Positions 49,737-58,209 of a stretch of DNA of 62,046 nucleotides are shown one piece after another. The first letter of the stretch is position 1. Each line of letters opens with the position of its first letter. The position numbers and the translations under genes were made by a program. The stretch spans positions 85,504-147,549 of the forward strand of contig JAEEIU010000043.1 of the NCBI GenBank assembly GCA_016281495.1, in the 5' to 3' direction. The DNA comes from Treponema sp. (GTDB lineage: Bacteria; Spirochaetota; Spirochaetia; Treponematales; Treponemataceae). Under the pieces are notes generated by a model. The model was not told the origin of the DNA. It saw nothing but the letters and a program-made list of their open reading frames with translations, and searched no databases.

Positions 49737-50324
49737 TTAGAATGGCAGCATCTCAAACAATGCACATATTCCGCTAAAGACAAGCCATCCAACAATATTA
49801 ACCACAATCAGGGCAATAATGGCAGTAATCAGCTGGGCCTTGTAGGACACTGCTTTTCCACCAGTGAAAGTGCGGGTAATGTTGGAGACAAAACTTGTCA
49901 CCGTGCGGTCAATGGCATCTACAAAAGGATTGCTTCCTGAAGTTTTATTCACAAGCAGGATGATCAAACGGATAATCAAGATGAGTATGATGAATCCAAG
50001 TACTGCCGAGATAATGTTCCAGACGACACCTATTATGACAGCAAGAAGATGTCCCACGGAAAAATTACCACTGGAGAAAGAAGCTAAAATGCTTGCAATT
50101 CCACCCAGTATACAGAGTGCAACAGCCGGACCAAAATCAAAGCTACCAAAAGTCAGGATTTTTTTACCACGGAAAAGATTCAGGTAAGGATCACAAATCT
50201 GTGACAGGACATTCGCAAATTTTGAATTACTGATGTTTGGAATCCAGGTCAGGATAACCCGAATCAAACATACAAGGGCATAAAGTGATACCAAAGAACT
50301 CAAAATCGAAAAAACAATGCGCAT
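49737..50324 (-). CDS. YggT-family membrane protein
   Basis: A 195-residue protein with four to six hydrophobic segments. The first part (LYALVCLIRVILTWIPNISN, then ANVLSQICDPYLNLFRGKKI) is a typical YggT unit with the Arg, Trp and Asp-Pro-Tyr of the family; after a linker, the second part (IIRLIILLVNKTSGSNPFVD and IDRTVTSFVSNITRTF) is a diverged second copy. YggT proteins have been linked to osmotic stress and septum-proximal roles in other organisms, but the function is open. It lies 27 bp after dnaE and six before recG. Confidence 0.8.
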   Translation of the reverse strand: MRIVFSILSSLVSLYALVCLIRVILTWIPNISNSKFANVLSQICDPYLNLFRGKKILTFGSFDFGPAVALCILGGIASILASFSSGNFSVGHLLAVIIGVVWNIISAVLGFIILILIIRLIILLVNKTSGSNPFVDAIDRTVTSFVSNITRTFTGGKAVSYKAQLITAIIALIVVNIVGWLVFSGICALFEMLPF

Positions 50325-50351
50325 AAAAACTCCTATATAATATGTCTATAC

Positions 50352-53300
50352 TTATTCACACCAGACATCTTTGACCAATGGAAGGTCCTTTATTGTCTGG
50401 ACGGTTTCCTGATCCGAACCTACAGTCATCTGGGTATTGGCCTTGATGACAAAGGAAGATCCATCCACCTCTATATGAAAATATACTAAACAATTGCCCT
50501 GAGCGCCAAATAAAAAATCTCTAAGAGGGTTGATGTCCCTGACAAAACTGAATCCGTTATCCAGCTGAATGTGAATGCTGGTAATTGATTTTTCCTCCAG
50601 TTCATGCGGATCCTCTATCTTGTCCACGATAAACGAAGGATTGTCACGGCTGCCGTCTACCCTGCCCCTCAAGGCGAATACTTCTTCATTTTTAATTATC
50701 GGCTTGAATTTAGCCCAGTTATCAGGAAAGAAGGTTACATCTATTTCTCCCTTAAAATCCTGAAGCTTTGCAAATGCCATCTGCTTACCCTTTTTTGTCA
50801 TAATCTCGCGGAGTCCCTGAATCAAACCGATGGCAACATAAGGACGGCCTGAATCCCTGAGTTTCCACATGCTCTGTCCGGATGCAATCTGAGAATCCTT
50901 GAAACTTTTATCCTCCTGTGCCGCAACAGCAAAATTGGAACTGTCCAGGGTTACGCATTTTTCTATCACAGACCTCCAGTCATCAAGTGGGTGTCCGCTT
51001 ACAAAACAGCCGATAAGCTCCTTTTCCATGTTCAGGGCTTCCATCTTGGGCATTTCCTCGCAGTCCTCATACTTAAAGTCCACAAATTCCTGAATGCCCG
51101 CTTCCTCAAACAGGGAAGCCTGTCCGTTTTCCGAACCGCTCTTCTTTTTTTCCTCGTATTCAATCGCCCTCTCGTAATTTAAAAGGAGTGTGGCACGGTT
51201 TTTATCCAGATGGTCAAAGCCGCCGGTTTTAATAAGCACTTCTATGGCCTTTTTGTTTACCTCGTGAATGTCCAGCCTGTCCAAAAAGTCTATGAATGAC
51301 TTGTAGGGTCCGTTTTCCGTCCTTTCCTTTACAATGGCCTCTGCCGCACCCTGACCCAGACCCTTTATGCCCATGAGTCCAAAAACGATGCGTCCGTCAA
51401 CTACGTCAAAGATTGAATCAGAACGGTTTACATCCGGTGCATCTACCGGGATTCCCATTTTCTTGGCTTCCTCGATGTATGCCGGGAGCTTGTCGGTGGA
51501 AGTGATTTCGTTGGTAAGGTTGGCCGCCATGAATTCAGCGGGGAAATTTGCCTTTAGGTAGCCTGTACGGTATGCAACTACAGAATATGCAGCAGCGTGG
51601 GACTTGTTGAATCCGTATCCTGCAAAAGGCACCATGATGTCGAATATTTCATCGGCGTGTTCAGTTGTAAATCCCTGCTTAACCGCACCTTCCTCAAATT
51701 CCTTTTTCTTTCCCATAAGGACTTCGGGCTTTTTCTTTCCCATGGCACGACGCAGCATGTCTGCACCACCAAGACTGAAGCCTGCTATTTTCTGGGACAC
51801 CTGCATGACCTGTTCCTGATAGACCATGACTCCGTAGGTTTCCTTGAGTATGTCTTCAAGGCATGGGTCGGGATAATGTATTGTCTCCGGCTTGAATTTA
51901 CCGTCTACGTAATTCGGAATGTATGCCATTGGTCCCGGACGATATAGGGCGTTCAAGGCAACAAGCTCTTCTATGCAGCCTGGTTTTGCCTGACGCAGGA
52001 TTTTCTGCATTCCCGGGGATTCAAACTGGAATACCGCAACAGTATCACCACGGCAGAACAAGTCGAATGTCTTTTGATCGGTATCTGAAATGTCCTCGAT
52101 GGAAAACTTTTCCTTTTCCGGCGGAAGGTGCTTGTTGATTATGTTTTCAGCATAACGTATGAGTGAAAGTGTCTTTAATCCCAGGTAGTCGAATTTTACA
52201 AGGCCACACGGTTCGATTATGTCCATCGTATACTGAACTGCCTTGCTTCCGGTCTTAACGTCCTTGAAAACCGGTGCCCAGTCAGGAAGTGCCGTAAGTC
52301 CTATGACCATGCCCGATGCGTGAAGTCCAGTGTTGCGGTTTACGTTCTCAAGCCTCCTGCACAAGTCAAAGAGCTTTTGGTACAAGTCGAATTTGGACTG
52401 GTCGTTGTTGAACGTCTCAAGTTTGGTATATGGAATTAGCTGGCCGTTGTCGGGATTCTTTTCATCAGGCGGCGTGAATGCATCCTTTAGCTTTGCCTTT
52501 GGGTTGTCCGGAATGCATTTTTTGAGCTTTTCCGCTTCTGACAGGGGAATGTCCAGTATTCGGCACACGTCGGAAATGCACTGCTTTGGCTTAAGCGTAC
52601 CAAAGGTAACGATGTGGCCTACCTGGGGCTCACCGTAAAGGTCAACGGTATGTTCTATGATGCGCTGGCGGAATTCGTAGTCCATGTCAACGTCAAAGTC
52701 CGGCATGGAAACACGCTCAGGGTTAAGGAAGCGTTCAAAAATAAGCTTGTAGCGGAACGGGTCAATGTCTGTAATCTTCATGCAGTAGGCAACAAGAGAA
52801 CCCGCGCCAGAACCACGTCCCGGCCCAATCGGTATGCCGTTATTCTTTGACCAGTTGATGAATTCCCAGACGATTAGGAAGTAACCGGAAAAGCCCATGC
52901 TGAAAATTATTCCAAGCTCATATTCGCACCTTTCGCGGATTTCCGGGGTAATTTCCCTGTAGCGCTCCTTTAGGCCTTCTTCTACGATGTGGCGGACGTA
53001 TGCATCCTGATTTTTTGTATAATCCTCGCTAATCTGGAATTCTTTTGGAAGCTCAAAGCGTGGAAGACATGCCTTAAGTTCCTGCGTCTTGTACTGGTGA
53101 ATCGTAAGGTCGCACATGGAGGCAATCTTCAGCGTGTTTTCCATGGCCTCAGGATAGTCGGGAAACAGTTCCGCCATCTCTATGTCAGACTTAAGGTACC
53201 ATTCCTGCCCCTGCGAATACATGCTTATGCGGTTGGGATCATTCAGGGATTTCTTTAACCCGATGCAGACAAGGGCATCCTGTGCCTCTGCGTCATCCCT

Positions 53301-54011
53301 TCTGGTATAGTGGACGTCATTTGTCAAAACCAGAGGAATGTCCAGATCTTTGGCCAACTTGATGAGTTTTGGGGCAACCTTCCTCTGTTCTTCAAGTCCG
53401 TGATTTTGTATTTCTATGTAAAAGTGGTCGGGACCAAAAAGTTCCTTGTATTTTTTTGCGGTTTCATAGGCATGCTCATCGTCACCGTTGGACAATGCCA
53501 TGGGAATCTCTCCCTGGATGCATGCGGATAGGCATATCAGCCCTTCGTGATATTTTTGCAAGAGCTCAAAGTCGATTTTTGGTTTGGAAAAAATTCCACC
53601 GTGGAGGCCTTCGGTATATGCTATTGAAGAAAGCCAGCAGAGATTCTTGTAGCCTGTGTCGTTTTTGGCAAGTAAAATAAGATGGTAATGATGGCGGGGT
53701 CGTCCTGTACTGCTCAAATACGGAAGGTTGTTGTTTTCCAGATGGCTTCCGTGCGCGACATAAAATTCCTCGCCGCAGATGGGGTTTATCTTGTTGGCAT
53801 GGCAGATGTGCTCAAAATTCAGAATGCCGAACATGTTTCCGTGATCGGTAAGGGCAAGATGCTTCATGTTCATTTCTTTTGCACGTGCAATGAGGGAGTC
53901 CAGCTTGGATGCTCCGTCCAAAAGCGAATAGTCAGAATGTACATGCAGGTGAACGAACTTACTTTCCGGGGTTCCTTCCGGTGCGTCCGGGAAAGTGTGA
54001 ATGTCTGCCAT
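50352..54011 (-). CDS. dnaE: DNA polymerase III subunit alpha
   Basis: A 1219-residue replicative polymerase. The PHP domain (FVHLHVHSDYSLLDGASKLD, LALTDHGNMFGILNF) leads, then the polymerase palm with PGRGSGAGSLVAYCM and PDFDVDMDYEFRQRII (two catalytic Asp), VFQFESPGMQKILRQAKPG, ALYRPGPMAYIP, FNKSHAAAYSVVAYRTGYLK, the helix-hairpin-helix region and an OB domain (MTKKGKQMAFAKLQDFKGEI with FFPDNW). Length and order are those of DnaE1. ATG 54011 is chosen over the TTG at 54014. It leads the dnaE-yggT-recG operon. Confidence 0.96.
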   Translation of the reverse strand: MADIHTFPDAPEGTPESKFVHLHVHSDYSLLDGASKLDSLIARAKEMNMKHLALTDHGNMFGILNFEHICHANKINPICGEEFYVAHGSHLENNNLPYLSSTGRPRHHYHLILLAKNDTGYKNLCWLSSIAYTEGLHGGIFSKPKIDFELLQKYHEGLICLSACIQGEIPMALSNGDDEHAYETAKKYKELFGPDHFYIEIQNHGLEEQRKVAPKLIKLAKDLDIPLVLTNDVHYTRRDDAEAQDALVCIGLKKSLNDPNRISMYSQGQEWYLKSDIEMAELFPDYPEAMENTLKIASMCDLTIHQYKTQELKACLPRFELPKEFQISEDYTKNQDAYVRHIVEEGLKERYREITPEIRERCEYELGIIFSMGFSGYFLIVWEFINWSKNNGIPIGPGRGSGAGSLVAYCMKITDIDPFRYKLIFERFLNPERVSMPDFDVDMDYEFRQRIIEHTVDLYGEPQVGHIVTFGTLKPKQCISDVCRILDIPLSEAEKLKKCIPDNPKAKLKDAFTPPDEKNPDNGQLIPYTKLETFNNDQSKFDLYQKLFDLCRRLENVNRNTGLHASGMVIGLTALPDWAPVFKDVKTGSKAVQYTMDIIEPCGLVKFDYLGLKTLSLIRYAENIINKHLPPEKEKFSIEDISDTDQKTFDLFCRGDTVAVFQFESPGMQKILRQAKPGCIEELVALNALYRPGPMAYIPNYVDGKFKPETIHYPDPCLEDILKETYGVMVYQEQVMQVSQKIAGFSLGGADMLRRAMGKKKPEVLMGKKKEFEEGAVKQGFTTEHADEIFDIMVPFAGYGFNKSHAAAYSVVAYRTGYLKANFPAEFMAANLTNEITSTDKLPAYIEEAKKMGIPVDAPDVNRSDSIFDVVDGRIVFGLMGIKGLGQGAAEAIVKERTENGPYKSFIDFLDRLDIHEVNKKAIEVLIKTGGFDHLDKNRATLLLNYERAIEYEEKKKSGSENGQASLFEEAGIQEFVDFKYEDCEEMPKMEALNMEKELIGCFVSGHPLDDWRSVIEKCVTLDSSNFAVAAQEDKSFKDSQIASGQSMWKLRDSGRPYVAIGLIQGLREIMTKKGKQMAFAKLQDFKGEIDVTFFPDNWAKFKPIIKNEEVFALRGRVDGSRDNPSFIVDKIEDPHELEEKSITSIHIQLDNGFSFVRDINPLRDFLFGAQGNCLVYFHIEVDGSSFVIKANTQMTVGSDQETVQTIKDLPLVKDVWCE

Positions 54012-54020
54012 CAAATCCCC

Positions 54021-54048
54021 CTTATAAGATTAAAATACCCCGTCACAA
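54021..54048 (-). promoter_or_regulatory. Possible dnaE promoter within the upstream hairpin
   Basis: On the minus strand, TTGTGA (54048-54043), 16 bp, TATAAG (54026-54021), then nine bases to ATG 54011. If used, the start site is two or three bases from the ATG and the GGGGG before it would not be transcribed. The 35 box lies in the loop of the terminator hairpin. Confidence 0.4.
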
Positions 54049-54068
54049 AACAAATTGCGGCGGGGTAT
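54035..54068 (-). terminator. Terminator of the TmpB-like gene
   Basis: On the minus strand, ATACCCCG (54068-54061) and CGGGGTAT (54042-54035) form a perfect 8-bp stem with an 18-base loop, followed by TTTTAATCTT. It ends the TmpA/TmpB-like operon before dnaE. Confidence 0.65.
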
Positions 54069-54105
54069 CAATTAAAGAATAGTATCAAACCATGATTACA
54101 AATGC

Positions 54106-56277
54106 TTAGCGGTTTGCACTGTATGTCTCGTAATCAACATCCGGGCTGTAAACACCGTCACGATATTCTCCAGTAATTGACGGAATCTCCATCTTCATGC
54201 CTGGTAAAATCAAGTTCGGGTTGTTGCGGTCAGGAATGTTGTCCTTGTTTGCCTCGTAGAGGTTCTCCCACAGCCATGGGTTGTTGTATACATAAGAGCG
54301 TCCGGAAATGTTCCAGAAGCAGTCTTTTGTCTCTGCCCATGGACGTACGATGTAGAACTTTGGAAGTGGTGTAATCTCGTGGATTTCTGCAAGGGCATCA
54401 ATTACCTTCTGTGCAAGAGCTGTTGCCTTTTCGTAATCCTCGTTTTCGAATGCTTCTACTGCCTGCTTGTAGTATTCGCTTGCGGCATTGTATGCAATCG
54501 GGAAGTCACGTGGAGCGTTGATTGACTCAGCATAGTCAAGGCGTTCCTTTGCGGCTTTGAGTGCGTCTTCTGCCTGTGAGCGTGCAATCAGTGAATTCAA
54601 GTAGTCGTCAGAGAGGAGTTCCAGAACCTTGTCTGCCTCTTTCTTTGCATCCTTGTAGTTCTCTGCCTCAAACTCATCAAGAGCCTTGTTGTATGCCTCA
54701 AGTGCCTTGTTGTATGCATCGTTGCTTGTATCAAGACCAGCTGCCTCTGCCATCTCCAGGCGTTCCTTTGCGGCATTGAGTGCTGCTTCTGCGGCTGCCT
54801 TGTCACGTTCTGACTGAGCTTCCTCGAGAAGTTCTTCCATATCCTCACCACCAAGCAATTCAAGTACTTTCTTTGCATTGTCGATTGCTGCCTGGTAATC
54901 TTCTCCGGCATAATCTTTCTGTGCCTGGCGGTAATAGTCAAGTGCCTCGGCGAACGGTTCATTGGTTGAGTCAAGACCTGCTTCCTGTGCCTTTGTAATG
55001 CATGCGCGGGCTGCCTTTATAGCATCCTCTGCCTGTTTCTTAAGGGCAAGTTTTTCCATTGTATCTGGATCAAGAGCTGCAAGAACCTTGTCTGCCTCTT
55101 CCTCTGACTTCTTGTATTTTCCGTCCTCAAATGCATCAACTGCATTCTGGTAATCTTCTACAGCCTGCTTGTACAGGTCAGAATCAGGATCAATTCCATT
55201 TTCTTCTGCATTTTCAAGGGCTTCTTTTGCCTTTTCCAGTTTTTCCTGTGCGGCCTGACGTGCTTTTGCAATCATGTCAGCGACATCTTCCGGAGAAAGG
55301 AGGTCCTTTACTTTTCCTGCATTCTCTACGGCATCATCCCAGTTCTCGTCGGCATAATCCCTCTGGGCCTGCTGATAGAAGTCAAGAGCTTCCTTGAACG
55401 GTTCATAAGATTCATCAAGACCTGCGGCACGTGCTGCATCAATCAAAGCCTTTGCCTCTGCGATTGCGGCCTCTGCCTTAGCCTTTCCGATCAAGTCATC
55501 GATATCTGCATCTGCAAGCTCATCAAGAACTTTCTGTGCGTAATCCTTTGCCTCTGGATATTTCTCGTCATCGAATGCTTTTTCTGCAAGATCGTAGTAT
55601 GCCTTTGCCTTGCTGTACTCAGGAGAATCTTCATCAATTCCGGCTTCCTTAGCGGCATCAAGGGCCTGTTTTGCCTTAGCAAGAGCATCTGCAGCTTCCT
55701 GTTTTGCCTTTGCAAGTGCGTCTGCTGCTTCCTGGTCTGCCTTTGCCTGAGCGTCTTCTGCTTCCTGGTCTGCCTTTGCCTGAGCGTCTGCGGCTTCCTG
55801 ATCTGCCTTTGCCTGAGCATCATCTGCTGCCTTCTGTGCCTCCAGGTCACCCAGATAGCTGTCGTCAAACAAAAGATTGATTTTATCTGCGCTTGCCTTA
55901 GCGGCAGGATAATCTTCCTGATCAAATGAATATTCTGCGTCATCCAGATATGCTTCTGCCAGACGATAATCTGTGGAGTCAGGATCAATTCCGGCATTTC
56001 TTGCACGAGCCATGCGGTCCTTTGCGGCATTGATTGCATCCTCTGCTTCTGAACGCTGCAGCATCTTTTTGATGAATTCCTCAGAAAGTGCGGCATTTTT
56101 CTTTGCTTCGGCGGCATATTCCTCTGCCAGGTCATAAAAACCTGCATCAAGAGCTTTCTGTGCCTTTACAGTATATTCCTCTGCAAGCTTCTGATATGTG
56201 TTGTTTGTGTAGCTGACTGAAAACACAGTTGCACATACAAGGCTCAGAGCTGTTAAAATACCTATTACTTTTCTCAT
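54106..56277 (-). CDS. Exported alanine-rich repeat protein with LysM domain (TmpB-like)
   Basis: A 723-residue protein with a signal peptide (MRKVIGILTALSLVCATVFS). The mature part is built of about seven helical repeats of roughly 75 residues, each with a AGLD/AGID turn (AGIDPDSTDY, AGIDEDSPEY, AGLDESYEPF, NGIDPDSDLY, AGLDSTNEPF, AGLDTSNDAY) followed by FEDGKYKKSEEEADKVLAAL or similar. An Ala/Glu/Lys/Gln coiled coil (AQAKADQEAADAQAKADQEA) interrupts the second repeat. The end is a LysM-like module (FYIVRPWAETKDCFWNISGR, then PNLILPGMKMEIP) for peptidoglycan binding. The layout resembles treponemal TmpB. It overlaps the lipoprotein gene upstream by four bases. Confidence 0.75.
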   Translation of the reverse strand: MRKVIGILTALSLVCATVFSVSYTNNTYQKLAEEYTVKAQKALDAGFYDLAEEYAAEAKKNAALSEEFIKKMLQRSEAEDAINAAKDRMARARNAGIDPDSTDYRLAEAYLDDAEYSFDQEDYPAAKASADKINLLFDDSYLGDLEAQKAADDAQAKADQEAADAQAKADQEAEDAQAKADQEAADALAKAKQEAADALAKAKQALDAAKEAGIDEDSPEYSKAKAYYDLAEKAFDDEKYPEAKDYAQKVLDELADADIDDLIGKAKAEAAIAEAKALIDAARAAGLDESYEPFKEALDFYQQAQRDYADENWDDAVENAGKVKDLLSPEDVADMIAKARQAAQEKLEKAKEALENAEENGIDPDSDLYKQAVEDYQNAVDAFEDGKYKKSEEEADKVLAALDPDTMEKLALKKQAEDAIKAARACITKAQEAGLDSTNEPFAEALDYYRQAQKDYAGEDYQAAIDNAKKVLELLGGEDMEELLEEAQSERDKAAAEAALNAAKERLEMAEAAGLDTSNDAYNKALEAYNKALDEFEAENYKDAKKEADKVLELLSDDYLNSLIARSQAEDALKAAKERLDYAESINAPRDFPIAYNAASEYYKQAVEAFENEDYEKATALAQKVIDALAEIHEITPLPKFYIVRPWAETKDCFWNISGRSYVYNNPWLWENLYEANKDNIPDRNNPNLILPGMKMEIPSITGEYRDGVYSPDVDYETYSANR

Positions 56278-58031
56278 TCTTCGCCTCCTGCAGGTTCTTC
56301 GGTGGGCGCTTCAATTTCTGCCGGCTTTTCGGCATCAGAGAAGTCATCGTCTTCCAGGAGTTTGGCATTTTCGTTTTCGATTCCCTCTACCGGCTGGTTG
56401 CCAAGCGGGGCTTCTTTATCTGCCTGTACTGCTGTTGCCTCGGATTCAGTTACGCGCTTCTTTGCTTCGTCAATTTCTTTCTGAGCCTGGGCACGTGCCT
56501 TAGAGATTTCGTCATAAAGAACAAGGAATTCTTCCTTTGCAGCCTTATAGCTTTCGTTTGCAGCCTTTGGATCTACAGAGCGGCGGAGTTCACCGTTGCG
56601 GTACATTGAAACTGCATGTGTATAATCATCCTTGCGTGAGATGTATGCCTTTACGGAGTCGGCCTGAAGCTTTGCATTGTAAGCGGCTGTGCGCTCATCC
56701 TTTGCAAGGCTTGAATATGCTGTCTTAAGTACAAGACGGAAATCTGCCTCTGCCTGTGCTGCATCCTTGTTGTAGTCTGCCCCAGAATTGATTACAGAAA
56801 GCGGATTTGTAAGTGTTGTATAAAGCTTGTTGCCTTCATCGTATGTTGCCTGGCGGAATGGAGCAAAATTGTTCTCGTCAATCTCGTCCTTAAGTTCCTT
56901 GGCCTGGGCAATGTTTTCGAGTCCCTGATAGCGGGCAAGAAGGTCATTGAGTACAGGAGAAAGATCTTCTGTTGCACCAGCATCAACAACGGCCTTTTCT
57001 GCCTCGTAAATCTTCTCCGTTGCCTTGAACAGTGTAGGTGCTGTTGTTGGGGCCCCAGCGTCAATTGCCTTTTCGCGGGCTGCTTCTATGCGCTGCATGA
57101 GAATCTTGTTTGTATTGAGGTAGCTCTTTGATGGAGTTGTAGTTTCTTCTTCGGTCTTTCCGGTCTGGTCATCTGTTTTACCAGTCTGATCGTCGGTCTT
57201 GCCTGTCTGTTCGTCAGTCTTACTGCTCTGGTCATCAGTCTTTCCGGTCTCTTCATCGGTCTTACTGCTCTGGTCATCAGTCTTTCCGGTTTCCTCGTCA
57301 GTCTTTCCAGTCTGGTCATCAGTCTTGCTGGTTTCCGCATCGGTCTTACCGGTCTGTTCGTCAGTCTTGCCGGTTTCCTCATCGGTCTTGCCGGTCTGTT
57401 CGTCAGTCTTTCCGGTTTCCTCATCGGTCTTGCCAGCCTGATCGTCAGTCTTGCCGGTTTCCTCATCGGTCTTTCCGGTCTGTTCGTCAGTCTTGCCGGT
57501 TTCCTCATCGGTCTTGCCAGTCTGTTCGTCAGTCTTTCCGGTTTCCTCATCGGTCTTACTGCTCTGGTCATCAGTCTTGCCGGTTTCCTCATCGGTCTTG
57601 CCGGTCTGATCGTCAGTCTTTCCGGTTTCCTCATCGGTCTTGCCGGTCTGGTCGTCAGTCTTGCCGGTTTCCTCATCGGTCTTACCAGTCTGTTCGTCAG
57701 TTTTACCTGTCTGATCGTCGGTCTTTGTATCCTTTCCGGTTGTATCTGTCTTATCGTCAGTCTTTCCGGTGGTCTCATCGTCTGTCTTGGATTCTTTTCC
57801 AGAGTCCTCTATCGTTCCATCATCCTTCTGGTTCTTTGAACTCGGAACTACAACAGATGGCTTCTCTGATACACTGGATTTTGAAGAATCCACCTTGCCC
57901 AGTGGAACAACAGTGTTTTCCTCTTGCAAAGAAGAAACTGCTGAACGAAGGGCCTGATCTGTTGATTCACATCCAGCGAGCACTAAAGCTATAGCAGCCA
58001 ACAGTGCCACAAAATGTCTGTGCTTAATCAT
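56274..58031 (-). CDS. Lipoprotein with 27 heptapeptide repeats (TmpA-like)
   Basis: A 585-residue protein. The signal ends LVLAGC (Cys 21). Residues 104-292 are 27 consecutive seven-residue units of the type TDEETGK or TDDQTGK, with rare variants (TDDQSSK, TDDQAGK, TDAETSK); such a stretch is acidic, hydrophilic and probably disordered, forming a long tether. The remainder is alpha-helical: MQRIEAAREKAIDAGAPTTA, LFKATEKIYEAEKAVVDAG, and ARAQAQKEIDEAKKRVTESE, ending acidic. The latter part resembles treponemal TmpA as I remember it, and the downstream gene resembles TmpB, in the same order as the tmpA-tmpB operon. Start overlap of ATGA couples the two. Confidence 0.75.
   Translation of the reverse strand: MIKHRHFVALLAAIALVLAGCESTDQALRSAVSSLQEENTVVPLGKVDSSKSSVSEKPSVVVPSSKNQKDDGTIEDSGKESKTDDETTGKTDDKTDTTGKDTKTDDQTGKTDEQTGKTDEETGKTDDQTGKTDEETGKTDDQTGKTDEETGKTDDQSSKTDEETGKTDEQTGKTDEETGKTDEQTGKTDEETGKTDDQAGKTDEETGKTDEQTGKTDEETGKTDEQTGKTDAETSKTDDQTGKTDEETGKTDDQSSKTDEETGKTDDQSSKTDEQTGKTDDQTGKTDDQTGKTEEETTTPSKSYLNTNKILMQRIEAAREKAIDAGAPTTAPTLFKATEKIYEAEKAVVDAGATEDLSPVLNDLLARYQGLENIAQAKELKDEIDENNFAPFRQATYDEGNKLYTTLTNPLSVINSGADYNKDAAQAEADFRLVLKTAYSSLAKDERTAAYNAKLQADSVKAYISRKDDYTHAVSMYRNGELRRSVDPKAANESYKAAKEEFLVLYDEISKARAQAQKEIDEAKKRVTESEATAVQADKEAPLGNQPVEGIENENAKLLEDDDFSDAEKPAEIEAPTEEPAGGEE
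57156..57722 (-). repeat. In-frame 21-bp tandem repeat within the lipoprotein gene
   Basis: Twenty-seven 21-base units encode TD(D/E)(E/Q)TGK and alternate mostly in pairs of DDQ or DEQ with DEE, giving an apparent 42-bp superunit. Unit number changes would keep the frame and only alter tether length. Confidence 0.9.
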
Positions 58032-58128
58032 TTTTCCTCCAATCTCTTTTGGTTGAAATAATTTCTTTTATAAATGGTCTACGCATGCCGGACAAACCAT
58101 GCCAAGCATACAGTAATCTCATTACTAT

Positions 58129-58157
58129 AGAATACTACACATTCTTGTTTACTGCAA
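58129..58157 (-). promoter_or_regulatory. Probable promoter of the TmpA/TmpB-like operon
   Basis: On the minus strand, TTGCAG (58157-58152), 17 bp, TATTCT (58134-58129). The leader of about 90 bases repeats GGCATG twice and ends with GGAGG before ATG 58031. An alternative 10 box, TATAGT, overlaps. Confidence 0.45.
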
Positions 58158-58209
58158 GGATTTAATTCAATTTTTTGCTGAATTTCTGCTGTTTTATGTT
58201 TCGGATGAT

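Noticed and set aside
57156..57722. Possible CRISPR array because of regular spacing
   Set aside because: The units are contiguous 21-mers in frame within a gene, without unique spacers.
57086..57778. Long open frames in other phases and on the plus strand over the lipoprotein repeat
   Set aside because: A 21-bp repeat is open in several frames at once; these products are low-complexity Arg/Pro or Ser/Val strings with no starts or neighbours supporting them.
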